A stretch of DNA of 34,315 nt from Planctomycetota bacterium (GTDB lineage: Bacteria > Planctomycetota > J058). Made by a program: the position numbers and the translations under genes. Where the stretch lies: contig JANJTH010000939.1 in NCBI GenBank assembly GCA_024711205.1, positions 1 to 34,315 on the forward strand, in the 5' to 3' direction. How positions within the stretch are numbered: position 1 is the first letter of the stretch; each line of letters starts with the position of its first letter. This document shows positions 8,105 to 16,219 of the stretch, piece after piece. Below the pieces are notes generated by a model. It searched no databases. It had not been told where the DNA came from and saw only the letters and a list, made by a program, of their open reading frames with translations.

Positions 8105-8683
8105 GTGAACGACGCGGCGACCTCGACCCGGATCCTCGACACCTACCTGCGCGGGATCGAGCGCCTCGCCGCGGTCGCGGTCGAGGTCGAGGCCCTCGAG
8201 CGCGAGGTGGCCGGGCGCGAGGCCGAGGCGCTCCGGGCCCTCCTCGACGCGCTGCGCCCGCTCGTCCCGCAGCTCGCGCGGCCGGTGTCGATCCGCGAGC
8301 CGTGGCTCGGCTCGGGCGTGGACCGGCCGTTCCGGGAGCGCGGCGTGCCGGTCACGCAGAGCTTCCAGCAGGACCGCGAGGCGGGGGGCCGGATCACGCA
8401 TCACGGCGAGGTCCTCCTCCTGCTCGAGGACGGGCGGCTCCTCGAGCTGCAGCTCCACGGGAGCTGGCGCGAGGGCCCGCCGGTGACCGAGGCGACCTGG
8501 CGGGTCGAGGCGAGCGAGCGCGCGCTCACGCCCACGTGGGCGCGCGCGAACCTGCGGGCCGTCCTCGTGGGCTTGCTCGACTGCCTGCGCGAGGCGCTCG
8601 TGAAGGGGCGGGCGGAGCGCGACGCCCTCCGCGCGCGGCTCGACCTGCTCGAGCAGGTCGACGCCCTCCTGCGCGAGGGCTGA
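8105..8683 (+). CDS. Hypothetical protein with N- and C-terminal coiled coils
   Basis: A 192-residue cytoplasmic protein; GTG at 8105 has GGGAG about ten bases upstream. Residues about 10-60 form a Leu/Glu-rich coiled coil (VEVEALEREVAGREAEALRA). Residues about 75-140 look like a beta-rich region with GRITHHGEVLLLLEDG and ELQLHGSW. Residues about 150-192 form another helix or coil (ERDALRARLDLLEQVDALL). No family was recognised. Its stop is 3 bases before the endonuclease III start, so the two are probably translated from one message, but nothing in the sequence indicates DNA binding. Confidence 0.75.
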   Translation: MNDAATSTRILDTYLRGIERLAAVAVEVEALEREVAGREAEALRALLDALRPLVPQLARPVSIREPWLGSGVDRPFRERGVPVTQSFQQDREAGGRITHHGEVLLLLEDGRLLELQLHGSWREGPPVTEATWRVEASERALTPTWARANLRAVLVGLLDCLREALVKGRAERDALRARLDLLEQVDALLREG

Positions 8684-8686
8684 TCC

Positions 8687-9445
8687 GTGGCGGCGGGCGG
8701 CCAGCGCGGGCCACGGGTGCGCGCTCGCGCGGGCACCCGGGGGCGGTCACGGGCCGCGCGGCGGCCGCCCCCGGGCGACGGCCCCCGCGCGGGGACCTTC
8801 CCCACGGGCGAGGTGCTCGCGACGCTCGCGCGCGAGGCGCCGGGCTGGGGCGCCCCGGTCGTGGCCTTCATGGGCCGCGCCGGCGCCGATCCGTTCAGGA
8901 TCCTCGTGTCGTGCCTCCTGAGCCTGCGGACGCGCGACCAGGTGACGGCGGCGGCGAGCGCGAGCCTGTTCCGTCGGGCGCGCACGCCGCGCGGGCTGCT
9001 CCGCCTCGACGAGGACGCGCTCGCGGCGCTGATCCGCCCGGTCGGCTTCTACCGGACGAAGGCCCGCACGCTGCGCGAGGTCTCGCGGCTCCTCCTCGAG
9101 CGCCACGCCGGGCGCGTCCCGCGCGACCTCGACGCCCTGCTCGCGCTCCCCGGCGTCGGGCGCAAGACGGCGAACCTCGTCGTGACCCAGGCGTTCGGCG
9201 ACCCGGGGATCTGCGTCGACACGCACGTCCACCGGATCCCCAACCGCTGGGGCCTCCTCGCGACGCGGACGCCCGAAGAGAGCGAGGACGCGCTCCGTCG
9301 CCTCGTCGAACCCGCCTGGTGGGTCGACCTGAACCCCCTCCTCGTCGCCTTCGGCCAGACGATCTGTCAGCCGGTCTCGCCCCGGTGCTCGACCTGCCCG
9401 GTCGCCCCCGCCTGCGCCCGGGTCGGGGTCGTTCACAGCCGGTGA
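8687..9445 (+). CDS. nth: Endonuclease III, base-excision DNA glycosylase/AP lyase
   Basis: A 252-residue helix-hairpin-helix GPD enzyme that removes oxidised pyrimidines and cleaves the abasic site. LPGVGRKTANLV supplies the hairpin and catalytic Lys160. VDTHVHRI supplies catalytic Asp178. Cys227, Cys234, Cys237 and Cys243 have the exact C-x6-C-x2-C-x5-C spacing of the Nth [4Fe-4S] cluster. The N-terminal 35-40 residues are Arg/Gly/Pro-rich and absent from the E. coli enzyme (211 residues). An internal start could shorten them, but no better ribosome site is seen. It begins 3 bases after the coiled-coil gene and ends before the hairpin at 9471. Confidence 0.95.
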   Translation: MAAGGQRGPRVRARAGTRGRSRAARRPPPGDGPRAGTFPTGEVLATLAREAPGWGAPVVAFMGRAGADPFRILVSCLLSLRTRDQVTAAASASLFRRARTPRGLLRLDEDALAALIRPVGFYRTKARTLREVSRLLLERHAGRVPRDLDALLALPGVGRKTANLVVTQAFGDPGICVDTHVHRIPNRWGLLATRTPEESEDALRRLVEPAWWVDLNPLLVAFGQTICQPVSPRCSTCPVAPACARVGVVHSR

Positions 9446-9470
9446 GCATTGCCCTAACAGGACTTGCGAT

Positions 9471-9490
9471 CCCGGCGCGGTCGCGCCGGG
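9471..9490 (+). terminator. Hairpin between nth and rpsL
   Basis: CCCGGCGC, loop GGTC, GCGCCGGG form a perfect 8-bp stem 26 bases past the nth stop. No T-tract follows; G-rich sequence does. It separates nth from the rpsL promoter region. Confidence 0.5.
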
Positions 9491-9541
9491 GGGCCCGGGG
9501 GGCCCGCGCGCGACGTGTTCCGACGCGGGGCTGGTCGGGGG

Positions 9542-9559
9542 TTGACGCGCCCGTATAAT
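9542..9559 (+). promoter_or_regulatory. rpsL promoter: consensus -10 with a misplaced -35-like box
   Basis: TATAAT at 9554-9559 is a perfect -10 box about 100 bases before rpsL. TTGACG at 9542-9547 is only 6 bases away, too close for one sigma-70 contact. At the proper distance the sequence is CTGGTC (9531-9536), a poor -35. The same TTGACG/TATAAT pair occurs before rpsJ with a 16-base spacer, so this one looks like a version lacking about one helical turn. Confidence 0.5.
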
Positions 9560-9658
9560 CCCCGGCTTCCCGCGGGGGTGCACCTCGCGGTCGCGCCGCT
9601 CGTTCGCGGCCGACCCGCGCCGGACGGCCCCCCTCGCAGTCGCCAACGAAGGCTCGTC

Positions 9659-10033
9659 ATGCCCACGATCAATCAGCTCATCCGGAACCCGCGCAAGCGC
9701 GTCGAGTGGAAGTCGAAGAGCCCCGTGCTCGAGGGCTGCCCGCAGAAGCGCGGGGTGTGCCTCCAGGTCAAGACCATGACCCCGAAGAAGCCGAACTCGG
9801 CGCTGCGCAAGATCGCGCGCGTGCGCCTGAGCAACGGCCGCGAGATCACGGCCTACATCCCGGGCGAGGGGCACAACCTCCAGGAGCACTCGATCGTGCT
9901 CGTCCGTGGCGGCCGCGTGCGCGACCTCCCGGGCGTCCGCTACCACATCATCCGCGGCACCCTCGACACCCTCGGGGTCGACGGGCGCAAGCAGAGCCGC
10001 TCGAAGTACGGCGCGAAGCGGCCGAAGGCCTAG
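9659..10033 (+). CDS. rpsL: 30S ribosomal protein uS12
   Basis: A 124-residue protein of the decoding centre and the first gene of the str cluster. It begins [13 protein letters not shown] and keeps [11 protein letters not shown], where the lysines equivalent to E. coli Lys42/Lys43 are unchanged, so no classical streptomycin-resistance substitution is visible there. [11 protein letters not shown] is represented by [11 protein letters not shown], and the end is [15 protein letters not shown] lies 7-8 bases before ATG. The frame is open upstream to 9464, but the conserved start fixes it here. rpsG follows after 11 bases. Confidence 0.98.
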   Translation: MPTINQLIRNPRKRVEWKSKSPVLEGCPQKRGVCLQVKTMTPKKPNSALRKIARVRLSNGREITAYIPGEGHNLQEHSIVLVRGGRVRDLPGVRYHIIRGTLDTLGVDGRKQSRSKYGAKRPKA

Positions 10034-10044
10034 GAGCACCCGTC

Positions 10045-10518
10045 ATGCCCAGCAAGTACCGCTCGACGAGCCGGTTCATCCAGCCCGACCCGCGCTACCG
10101 CCACCTGCTCGTGGCGAAGTTCGCGAACTGCATCATGCGCGACGGGAAGAAGCGCACGGCCTACACGATCGTCTACGACGCGATGGACGAGATCGCGACG
10201 CGGATCAAGGACCGTGAGCCGCTCGAGGTCTTCGAGTCGGCGGTCGCGAACGTGAAGCCCATGATCCAGGTCCGCTCGCGCCGCGTCGGCGGCGCCACCT
10301 ACCAGGTCCCCATGGAGGTGAAGAAGAAGCGGGCCACGGCGCTGGCGATCCGCTGGATCCTCGAGGCCGCCCGCAAGAAGAAGGGCCGCCCCATGTTCAA
10401 GCGCCTCGCCGACGAGCTCGTCATGGCGTACCGCAAGGAGGGCACGGCCATGTCGACGCGCGACAACGTGCACAAGATGGCCGAGGCCAACAAGGCGTTC
10501 GCCCACCTCACCTGGTAG
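10045..10518 (+). CDS. rpsG: 30S ribosomal protein uS7
   Basis: A 157-residue primary 16S rRNA-binding protein that nucleates assembly of the 30S head. It keeps the basic N terminus, KFANCIMRDGKK, the hairpin region VRSRRVGGATYQVPMEV, the RWILEAARKK helix and the end HKMAEANKAFAHLTW, close to the usual length of about 156. GGAGCACCCGTC precedes ATG. The 135-base gap to fusA contains the self-complementary GGCCGCGGCC twice (10595-10616), a possible attenuator. Confidence 0.98.
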   Translation: MPSKYRSTSRFIQPDPRYRHLLVAKFANCIMRDGKKRTAYTIVYDAMDEIATRIKDREPLEVFESAVANVKPMIQVRSRRVGGATYQVPMEVKKKRATALAIRWILEAARKKKGRPMFKRLADELVMAYRKEGTAMSTRDNVHKMAEANKAFAHLTW

Positions 10519-10653
10519 GCCGGTCCGGCCGCGCGGCGCCCCCGTCGACCCACGCGAACGAGCGGGGGGCCCGGGGGCGTCGGTCCGTACCGGCGGCCGC
10601 GGCCGAGGCCGCGGCCCCGCACTGACGGCCCCGCGCCGGGGCAGGAGCCAGCC

Positions 10654-12786
10654 GTGGCGAAGAAGCAGGGCCCGAAGGGCTTCCCGATCGAGCGGATCCG
10701 CAACATCGGGATCATCGCGCACGTCGACGCGGGCAAGACGACCACGACCGAGCAGATCCTCTACTACTCGGGCAAGCAGCACCGGATCGGCGCGGTCGAC
10801 GAGGGGAACACGACGACCGACTACCTGCCGGAGGAGCAGGAGCGCGGGATCACGATCGTCGCCGCGGCCGTCACGACGCACTGGACGCCGAGCACGAGCG
10901 GGGTCGACCACCGGCTCAACCTGATCGACACGCCCGGGCACATCGACTTCACGGCCGAGGTCGAGCGGTCGCTGTCGGTGCTCGACGGCGCGATCGGCGT
11001 GTTCTGCGGCGTCGCCGGCGTCCAGGCGCAGTCCGAGACCGTCTGGAAGCAGGCCTCGCGCTACCGCGTCCCGCGGATCGCCTACGTGAACAAGCTGGAC
11101 CGGAGCGGCGCGTCGTTCCAGGCCGTGCTCGAGGACATCGAGGCGCGGCTCGACGGGCTCCCGCTCGCCGTGCAGCTCCCGATCGGCGCGGAGCGCGACT
11201 TCAAGGGCGTCGTCGACCTGCTCACGCTCGAGGCGTGGACCTGGACGGACGGGGACCCGCCGCCGCCGCCCGAGCGCGGCGCGCCGCCGCCGGACGTGCT
11301 CGAGGAGGCGCAGCTCTGGCGCGAGCAGCTCGTGGAGCGGCTCGCGGACCTCGACGAGGAGGTCGCGGCGCGCTTCCTCGAGGAGCAGCCGTGCGACGCG
11401 GCGCTCCTGCGGGCGGCGATCCGCCGCGTCACGCTCTCGCGGCGCGCGTTCCCCGTGCTCTGCGGCGCCTCGTTCCGGCACAAGGGCACGCAGCCGCTCC
11501 TCGACGCGATCTGCGACTACCTGCCGAGCCCGCTCGACCGCCCGCCCGTGCAGGGCAAGCGCCCGAAGGGGCGCAAGGGGGCGCTGCGCCACGACGACCC
11601 GGACGCCTGGCTCGAGGCCGAGCGCCCGCCCTCGCCGACGGCGCCGTTCTGCGCGTTCGCCTTCAAGACGATCTCGAACCCGACGGGCGACCTGACCTTC
11701 CTGCGCGTCTACTCGGGCACCTCGGACGGGAGCGAGCAGCTCCTGAGCGGGCGCGAGGGCAAGAAGGAGCGCCTGGGGCGGATCTACGTCGTCGACGCGA
11801 GCAAGAAGACGCCGGTCGAGCAGTGCTGCGCGGGGGACATCGTGGGCGTCGTCGGGCTCCGCTACACGCGCACCGGCGACACGCTCTCCGACCCCGACCA
11901 CCCGATCCTGCTGGGCGCGATCGTGTTCCCGCTCCCCGTCGTGTCCATGGCGGTCGAGCCGAAGACCTCGGCGGACCGCGACAAGCTCGGGCAGGTCCTC
12001 GAGACCATGGCCAAGGACGACCCGACCTTCCGGGTGCGGCTCGACGGCGAGACCGGGCAGACCGTGATCTCCGGCATGGGCGAGCTCCACCTCGAGGTGA
12101 TCGCCGACCGGATCAAGCGCGAGTGGAAGGTCGAGTGCAAGGTCGGCAAGCCGCGCGTGAGCTACAAGCAGCGCTTCGCGGCCGCGGCGCGCGGGCGCGC
12201 CACCTACGAGGTCGAGCACGCCGGCAAGCGCATGTTCGCGAGCGTCGAGCTCGAGGTCGAGCCGGTGCCCGAGCTCCCGGGCGGGCTCCAGGTCGAGCTC
12301 ACGGCGCCGCCCGAGCAGGTGCCCGAGGAGTTCCACAAGGCGATCGAGGACGCGCTGCGCGCGAAGGCGAGCGGGCTGGGCGAGTGGGGCGACCCGCTGA
12401 TCGACGCGCGGATCCGCGTGACGGGCGGGACGTTCGACCCGCAGGACTCGTCGGAGCCGGCCTACGCGGCGGCCGCGAGCCGCGCGCTCGAGGACGCCGC
12501 CGAGCGCGCCGGCCTGGTCTCCCTCGAGCCGGTCATGACCCTGAGCGTCGACGTGACCGAGGACCTGTTCGGGACGATCATCCAGGACATGCAGGGCCGG
12601 CGGGCCGAGATCCTCGCGACGACCGTCGTCAAGGACCTGCGCCGGATCACCGCCGCCGTCCCCCTCGCCGAGATGTTCGGCTACGCCTCCGACATCCGCT
12701 CCCGGACCCAGGGCCGGGCCAGCTTCACGCTCGAGCCGCGCAGCTACGCCGTCGTGCCCGAGGGCAAGCGGCCCAAGCTCTTCTGA
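10654..12786 (+). CDS. fusA: Elongation factor G, divergent and EF-G2-like
   Basis: A 710-residue translational GTPase in the fusA position of the str cluster; GTG start with AGGAG. The G domain is intact: AHVDAGKT (22-29), ERGITI, DTPGH from residue 92 and NKLD (146-149). Domain II, domain III (GELHLEVIADRIKREW) and domain V (PLAEMFGYASDIRS) are present. Domain IV departs from standard EF-G. The GGRGQYGHV loop is replaced by YEVEHAGKRMFASVELE, and the tip loop reads GGTFDPQDSSE, with Asp595 where E. coli has His583. These features and the switch region (GNTTTDYLPEEQERGITI) resemble mitochondrial EF-G2, the ribosome-recycling class. Whether it translocates or recycles cannot be told from this gene alone. 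tuf does not follow. Confidence 0.93.
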   Translation: MAKKQGPKGFPIERIRNIGIIAHVDAGKTTTTEQILYYSGKQHRIGAVDEGNTTTDYLPEEQERGITIVAAAVTTHWTPSTSGVDHRLNLIDTPGHIDFTAEVERSLSVLDGAIGVFCGVAGVQAQSETVWKQASRYRVPRIAYVNKLDRSGASFQAVLEDIEARLDGLPLAVQLPIGAERDFKGVVDLLTLEAWTWTDGDPPPPPERGAPPPDVLEEAQLWREQLVERLADLDEEVAARFLEEQPCDAALLRAAIRRVTLSRRAFPVLCGASFRHKGTQPLLDAICDYLPSPLDRPPVQGKRPKGRKGALRHDDPDAWLEAERPPSPTAPFCAFAFKTISNPTGDLTFLRVYSGTSDGSEQLLSGREGKKERLGRIYVVDASKKTPVEQCCAGDIVGVVGLRYTRTGDTLSDPDHPILLGAIVFPLPVVSMAVEPKTSADRDKLGQVLETMAKDDPTFRVRLDGETGQTVISGMGELHLEVIADRIKREWKVECKVGKPRVSYKQRFAAAARGRATYEVEHAGKRMFASVELEVEPVPELPGGLQVELTAPPEQVPEEFHKAIEDALRAKASGLGEWGDPLIDARIRVTGGTFDPQDSSEPAYAAAASRALEDAAERAGLVSLEPVMTLSVDVTEDLFGTIIQDMQGRRAEILATTVVKDLRRITAAVPLAEMFGYASDIRSRTQGRASFTLEPRSYAVVPEGKRPKLF

Positions 12787-12848
12787 GGCTCCGGGGCCCG
12801 GCGGACCGGGCTCCCGGCCCAGGCCCCGCGCCGCGTTCGGCGTGAAGA

Positions 12849-12875
12849 TTGACTGCCAAGCGCGGAGGCCGTAAT
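12849..12875 (+). promoter_or_regulatory. Possible upstream rpsJ promoter
   Basis: TTGACT at 12849-12854 and CGTAAT at 12870-12875 are separated by 15 bases. The -35 is good; the -10 and spacing are sub-optimal. It precedes the strong promoter by 130 bases, and GCGGAGG/CCTCCGC (12861-12884) could form a hairpin around its -10. The remainder of 12787-13098 holds no gene. Confidence 0.35.
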
Positions 12876-12978
12876 CTCCTCCGCGATACGCGGCGCGGTG
12901 CCTCTCCACCCCTCGGGGCGGGGGCGTCCCGTGCGGCGCGACGCAACCCGAGTGTCCGAAGTTACTTCGGCGTGCGAG

Positions 12979-13006
12979 TTGACGTTCGAGCGGCGCAGCC
13001 TATAAT
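12979..13006 (+). promoter_or_regulatory. Strong sigma-70 promoter of the S10-spc gene cluster
   Basis: TTGACG at 12979-12984, a 16-base spacer, and TATAAT at 13001-13006. Such a consensus pair stands out in DNA this GC-rich. A perfect 6-bp inverted repeat CCGAAG-TTA-CTTCGG (12956-12970) sits just upstream and could be an operator or the end of the fusA transcript. The predicted 5' leader of rpsJ is about 85 bases. Confidence 0.8.
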
Positions 13007-13030
13007 CTGCGCTTTCGCGTCGTCCCCAAT

Positions 13031-13073
13031 CGCTGCATAACTACCTACGCCGCAAGGGGTAACGTACCCAGCG
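13031..13073 (+). promoter_or_regulatory. Structured leader of the S10 cluster, candidate autoregulatory site
   Basis: Within the rpsJ leader, GGGTA-ACG-TACCC (13057-13069) is a perfect small hairpin, and CGCTG (13031-13035) can pair with CAGCG (13069-13073) to enclose it. S10-operon leaders in gammaproteobacteria bind uL4 for feedback control. This structure is in the right place but shares no recognisable sequence with those. Confidence 0.35.
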
Positions 13074-13098
13074 GCCGGGTCAGGTCAGGCAAAGAGTC

Positions 13099-13413
13099 AT
13101 GGAACGCATTCGGATTCGCATGGAGGCCTACGACCACGAGGTCCTCGACCAGTCGGCCGCGGAGCTCGTGAACAAGGCCAAGGAGACCGGCGCGCGCGTG
13201 TCGGGGCCGATCCCGCTGCCCACGCGGGTCGAGCGCTACACCGTGCTCCGGTCGCCGCACGTGGACAAGAAGTCCCGTGAGCAGTTCGAGATGCGGACGC
13301 ACAAGCGCCTCATCGACATCACCGAGGCCACGGGCCGGACGGTGAACGCGATCACGCTGGTGCAGATGCCCGCGGGCGTCCACATCAGCGCCAACATCAC
13401 CGCCCAGGCGTAG
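13099..13413 (+). CDS. rpsJ: 30S ribosomal protein uS10
   Basis: A 104-residue protein of the 30S head, which also acts as NusE in antitermination in other bacteria. [33 protein letters not shown], the loop [19 protein letters not shown] and the final beta strand are all present at normal length. It is the first gene after the strong promoter, with an 85-base structured leader. Only a weak purine run (AAAGAG) precedes ATG, so the leader fold may affect initiation. Confidence 0.98.
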   Translation: MERIRIRMEAYDHEVLDQSAAELVNKAKETGARVSGPIPLPTRVERYTVLRSPHVDKKSREQFEMRTHKRLIDITEATGRTVNAITLVQMPAGVHISANITAQA

Positions 13414-13425
13414 CGGAGAGCAGCC

Positions 13426-14085
13426 ATGGTCACCGCGCTTCTCGGACGCAAGCTGCGCATGACGCAGCTCTGGGACCAGGACGGGAACGTCAAGCCCGTC
13501 ACGGTCATTCAGGCCGGCCCCTGCCGCGTCGTGCAGGTCAAGGGCAAGGACGGCCGCGAGTCGTACACGGCCGCGCAGCTCGGCTTCGAGGAGCTGCCGA
13601 ACAAGAACGGCGGCAAGGGCGACCCGCGGGTCAACAAGCCCATGCTCGGCCACTTCAAGAAGCACGGCACGACGCCCTACCGCGTGATCCGTGAGGTCCG
13701 CACGGCCGACGCGAAGTCGCTGCCGGAGTCGGGCGCCCTGCTCAAGGTCGATCAGGTGTTCGCCGGCGTGAAGCGGGTGGACGTGATCGGGACGAGCAAG
13801 GGCCGCGGCTTCGCCGGGTGCATCAAGCGCCACAAGTTCGGCGGCGGCCGCGCGACCCACGGCTCGAAGAACCACCGCGAGCCGGGCGCGATCGGGCAGA
13901 ACCAGAGCGGTCACAGCATCATCCGCGGCAAGCGCCTGCCGGGTCACTTCGGCCACGCCAAGCGCACGGTGCGGAACCTCGAGGTCGTCAAGGTCGAGGG
14001 CGAGCACGACCTGCTCTACGTGCAGGGCGCGATCCCGGGGCCCCCGGGCGGCCTCGTCTACGTCCGCAAGTCGATCCGGAGCTAG
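13426..14085 (+). CDS. rplC: 50S ribosomal protein uL3
   Basis: A 219-residue protein that reaches the peptidyl-transferase centre. LLGRKLRMTQLWDQDGNVKPV opens the fold, GTSKGRGFAGCIKRHKFGGG and THGSKNHREPGAIG form the long central loop, and GKRLPGHFGHAKRTV follows. His replaces the Gln that E. coli methylates in this last motif. GGAGAG precedes ATG, 12 bases after rpsJ. Confidence 0.97.
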   Translation: MVTALLGRKLRMTQLWDQDGNVKPVTVIQAGPCRVVQVKGKDGRESYTAAQLGFEELPNKNGGKGDPRVNKPMLGHFKKHGTTPYRVIREVRTADAKSLPESGALLKVDQVFAGVKRVDVIGTSKGRGFAGCIKRHKFGGGRATHGSKNHREPGAIGQNQSGHSIIRGKRLPGHFGHAKRTVRNLEVVKVEGEHDLLYVQGAIPGPPGGLVYVRKSIRS

Positions 14086-14095
14086 AGGCGACACC

Positions 14096-14797
14096 ATGGC
14101 GATCGAGCTGAAGACGATCGACGCGACCGGCAAGCCCGCGGGCTCGGTCCAGGTCGACGAGGCGGCCCTGGGGGGCATGGTCAAGCACCGGCTGCTCCAC
14201 CAGGCGGCCGTGATGTACCACGCCAACCTGCGGCAGGGCACCCACTGCACGAAGACCCGGGCCGAGGTCAGCGGGTCGACGAAGAAGCTCTACAAGCAGA
14301 AGGGCACCGGCCGGGCGCGCGCGGGCAACCGCAAGAGCGGGACCCGGGTCGGCGGCGGCGTGATCCACGGCCCGAAGCCGCGCGACTACTCGTTCAGCAT
14401 GCCCCAGAAGCAGCGGCAGGCGGCGCTGCGCGCGGCGCTCCTCGGCAAGGCCAAGGACGGCGAGCTGCACATCGTCACGAGCCTCGCCTTCGAGGCGCCG
14501 AAGACGAAGCAGATCACCGGCCTGCTCGCGAGCCTCGGCCTGACCGGCCAGACGGTCCTCGTCGGGACCGACGGCCTCAAGCGCAACGTCCACCTCTCGG
14601 CGCGCAACGTGCCCGGGGTGACCGTCGTCCCCGCCGCCGAGGTGAACGCCCGGCAGGCCCTCGTCCACAAGCACCTGCTCCTCGAGCAGGCCGCGTTCGA
14701 GCGCCTCACGGCGCCGGCCGCGCCCATCAAGCGCTCGCGCAAGCCGAAGGGCACGCGCAAGGCCGCCGCCGGCACCGTCCGCGGCGCGGAGGGTTGA
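14096..14797 (+). CDS. rplD: 50S ribosomal protein uL4
   Basis: A 233-residue exit-tunnel protein. HANLRQGTHCTKTRAEVSGS and KKLYKQKGTGRARAGNRKSG make the extended tunnel loop, followed by the conserved GPKPRDYSFSMPQKQRQAAL. The C-terminal 35 residues are rich in Lys, Arg and Ala and extend past the E. coli end (201 residues). In enteric bacteria uL4 is the feedback regulator of this operon; whether that holds here is unknown. Confidence 0.96.
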   Translation: MAIELKTIDATGKPAGSVQVDEAALGGMVKHRLLHQAAVMYHANLRQGTHCTKTRAEVSGSTKKLYKQKGTGRARAGNRKSGTRVGGGVIHGPKPRDYSFSMPQKQRQAALRAALLGKAKDGELHIVTSLAFEAPKTKQITGLLASLGLTGQTVLVGTDGLKRNVHLSARNVPGVTVVPAAEVNARQALVHKHLLLEQAAFERLTAPAAPIKRSRKPKGTRKAAAGTVRGAEG

Positions 14798-14800
14798 GCC

Positions 14801-15082
14801 GTGCACCTCGATCCGTACACGATCATCAAGGCCGCGCAGATCACCGAGAAGCTCACGACCGCCAACGAGCGGTCGAACGTCTACGGCTTCAAGGTCGACC
14901 GGCGCGCGAACAAGATCCAGATCCGGCAGGCCGTCGAGTCCATCTGGGGCGTGAAGGTCGTCGGGGTCCGAACCATGATCCGCAAGGGCAAGCCGCGCCG
15001 GGTGAAGGCCAACTGGACCCACCAGCCCGACTGGAAGCGCGCCCTGGTGAAGCTGGCCGAGGGCCAGCGGATCGAGAGCTGA
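14801..15082 (+). CDS. rplW: 50S ribosomal protein uL23
   Basis: A 93-residue protein at the tunnel exit, the docking site for signal recognition particle and trigger factor. [30 protein letters not shown] and [17 protein letters not shown] are the typical strands and loop. GTG start 3 bases after rplD, with GGAGGG inside the rplD end, so translation is likely coupled. Confidence 0.95.
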   Translation: MHLDPYTIIKAAQITEKLTTANERSNVYGFKVDRRANKIQIRQAVESIWGVKVVGVRTMIRKGKPRRVKANWTHQPDWKRALVKLAEGQRIES

Positions 15083-15086
15083 GGCC

Positions 15087-15938
15087 GTGGGCATCCGCAA
15101 CCTGAACCCGACGTCGCCTGGCCGGCGGGGCATGCAGGTCTCCGACTGGTCGGACCTGACGAACAAGAACCGCAACCAGCCCGAGCCGTCGCTGCTCGAG
15201 AAGATCTCGAAGAGCGGCGGGCGCAACCACCACGGGGTGGTCACGGCGCGCGCGCGCGGCGGCGGCCACAAGGCCATCTACCGCAAGGTCGACTTCAAGC
15301 GCGACAAGGACGGCGTGCCCGCCAAGGTCGTGCAGGTCGAGTACGACCCGAACCGCACGGCGCGGATCGCGCTCCTCGCCTACGCGGACGGGGAGAAGCG
15401 CTACATCCTCGCGCCGGTCGGCCTCGAGGTCGGCCAGACGATCATGTCGGGCGAGACCGCCGAGCCGCGCGTCGGCAACGCGATGGCGCTCCGGCAGATC
15501 CCGACCGGCCTCGAGATCCACAACGTGGAGCTCCAGCCCGGGCGCGGCGGTCAGCTCGGGCGGGCCGCGGGCACCCTGATCAAGCTCATGGCGAAGGAGG
15601 GGCGTCACGCGACGATCCAGCTCCCGTCGGGCGAGACGCGCAAGGTGCCGATCGAGTGCCGGGCCACGATCGGGCAGCTCGGCAACACCGACCACAACAC
15701 GATCGTGCTCGGGAAGGCGGGCCGGCACCGCTGGCACGGCTACCGGCCGATTTCGCGCGGCTCGTGCCGCAACCCGCACGACCACCCCATGGGCGGCGGC
15801 GAGGGCAAGCGGGCCGGCGGCCGGCACCCGGTCGGCCCGAAGGGCACGATCGCCAAGGGCGGGAAGACCCGCAAGGGCAAGGCCCGGTCGAACAAGTTCA
15901 TCGTCCGCAGCCGCAAGAAGCAGGGCGGAAGGGGCTAA
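15087..15938 (+). CDS. rplB: 50S ribosomal protein uL2
   Basis: A 283-residue protein needed for subunit joining and peptidyl-transferase activity. It has the N-terminal arm ([11 protein letters not shown]), the RNA-binding OB/SH3 core with [20 protein letters not shown], and the catalytically important loop [20 protein letters not shown] containing the conserved His near the active centre. The end is Lys/Arg-rich. GTG start; the gap from rplW is 4 bases. Confidence 0.97.
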   Translation: MGIRNLNPTSPGRRGMQVSDWSDLTNKNRNQPEPSLLEKISKSGGRNHHGVVTARARGGGHKAIYRKVDFKRDKDGVPAKVVQVEYDPNRTARIALLAYADGEKRYILAPVGLEVGQTIMSGETAEPRVGNAMALRQIPTGLEIHNVELQPGRGGQLGRAAGTLIKLMAKEGRHATIQLPSGETRKVPIECRATIGQLGNTDHNTIVLGKAGRHRWHGYRPISRGSCRNPHDHPMGGGEGKRAGGRHPVGPKGTIAKGGKTRKGKARSNKFIVRSRKKQGGRG

Positions 15939-15941
15939 GCC

Positions 15942-16217
15942 GTGAGTCGCTCGCTCAAGAAGGGGCCGTTCGTCGACGCGAAGCTGCTGCGCAAGGTGCA
16001 GACGCAGAAGGAGACGGGCGATCGCCAGCCGATCAAGACCTGGGCGCGGGCCTGCACCGTGGTCCCCGAGTTCGTGAACCACACCTTCGAGGTCCACAAC
16101 GGCAAGGTCTTTCACAAGGTGTTCGTGGTCGAGGACATGGTCGGGCACAAGCTCGGCGAGTTCTCGCCGACCCGCGTGTTCCGCGGGCACACGGGCAAGA
16201 AGGTCAAGGGGGCCTGA
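15942..16217 (+). CDS. rpsS: 30S ribosomal protein uS19
   Basis: A 91-residue protein of the 30S head that forms inter-subunit contacts with uS13. [36 protein letters not shown] and [20 protein letters not shown] cover the whole family at its normal length. GTG start with GGAAGGGG in the rplB end, 3 bases after the rplB stop. Confidence 0.97.
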   Translation: MSRSLKKGPFVDAKLLRKVQTQKETGDRQPIKTWARACTVVPEFVNHTFEVHNGKVFHKVFVVEDMVGHKLGEFSPTRVFRGHTGKKVKGA

Positions 16218-16219
16218 AC

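Noticed and set aside
10030-12909. A 959-codon minus-strand frame opposite fusA
   Set aside because: It is complementary to clearly conserved fusA codons; its composition (Arg, Leu, Asp, Val, Glu) is the usual mirror of GC-rich coding sequence.
12787-13098. A missing or degraded tuf gene between fusA and rpsJ
   Set aside because: Only promoter and leader sequence is present; no frame encodes EF-Tu motifs.
13007-13098. A known metabolite riboswitch in the rpsJ leader
   Set aside because: The leader is short and shows only a small hairpin; no conserved riboswitch core was recognised.
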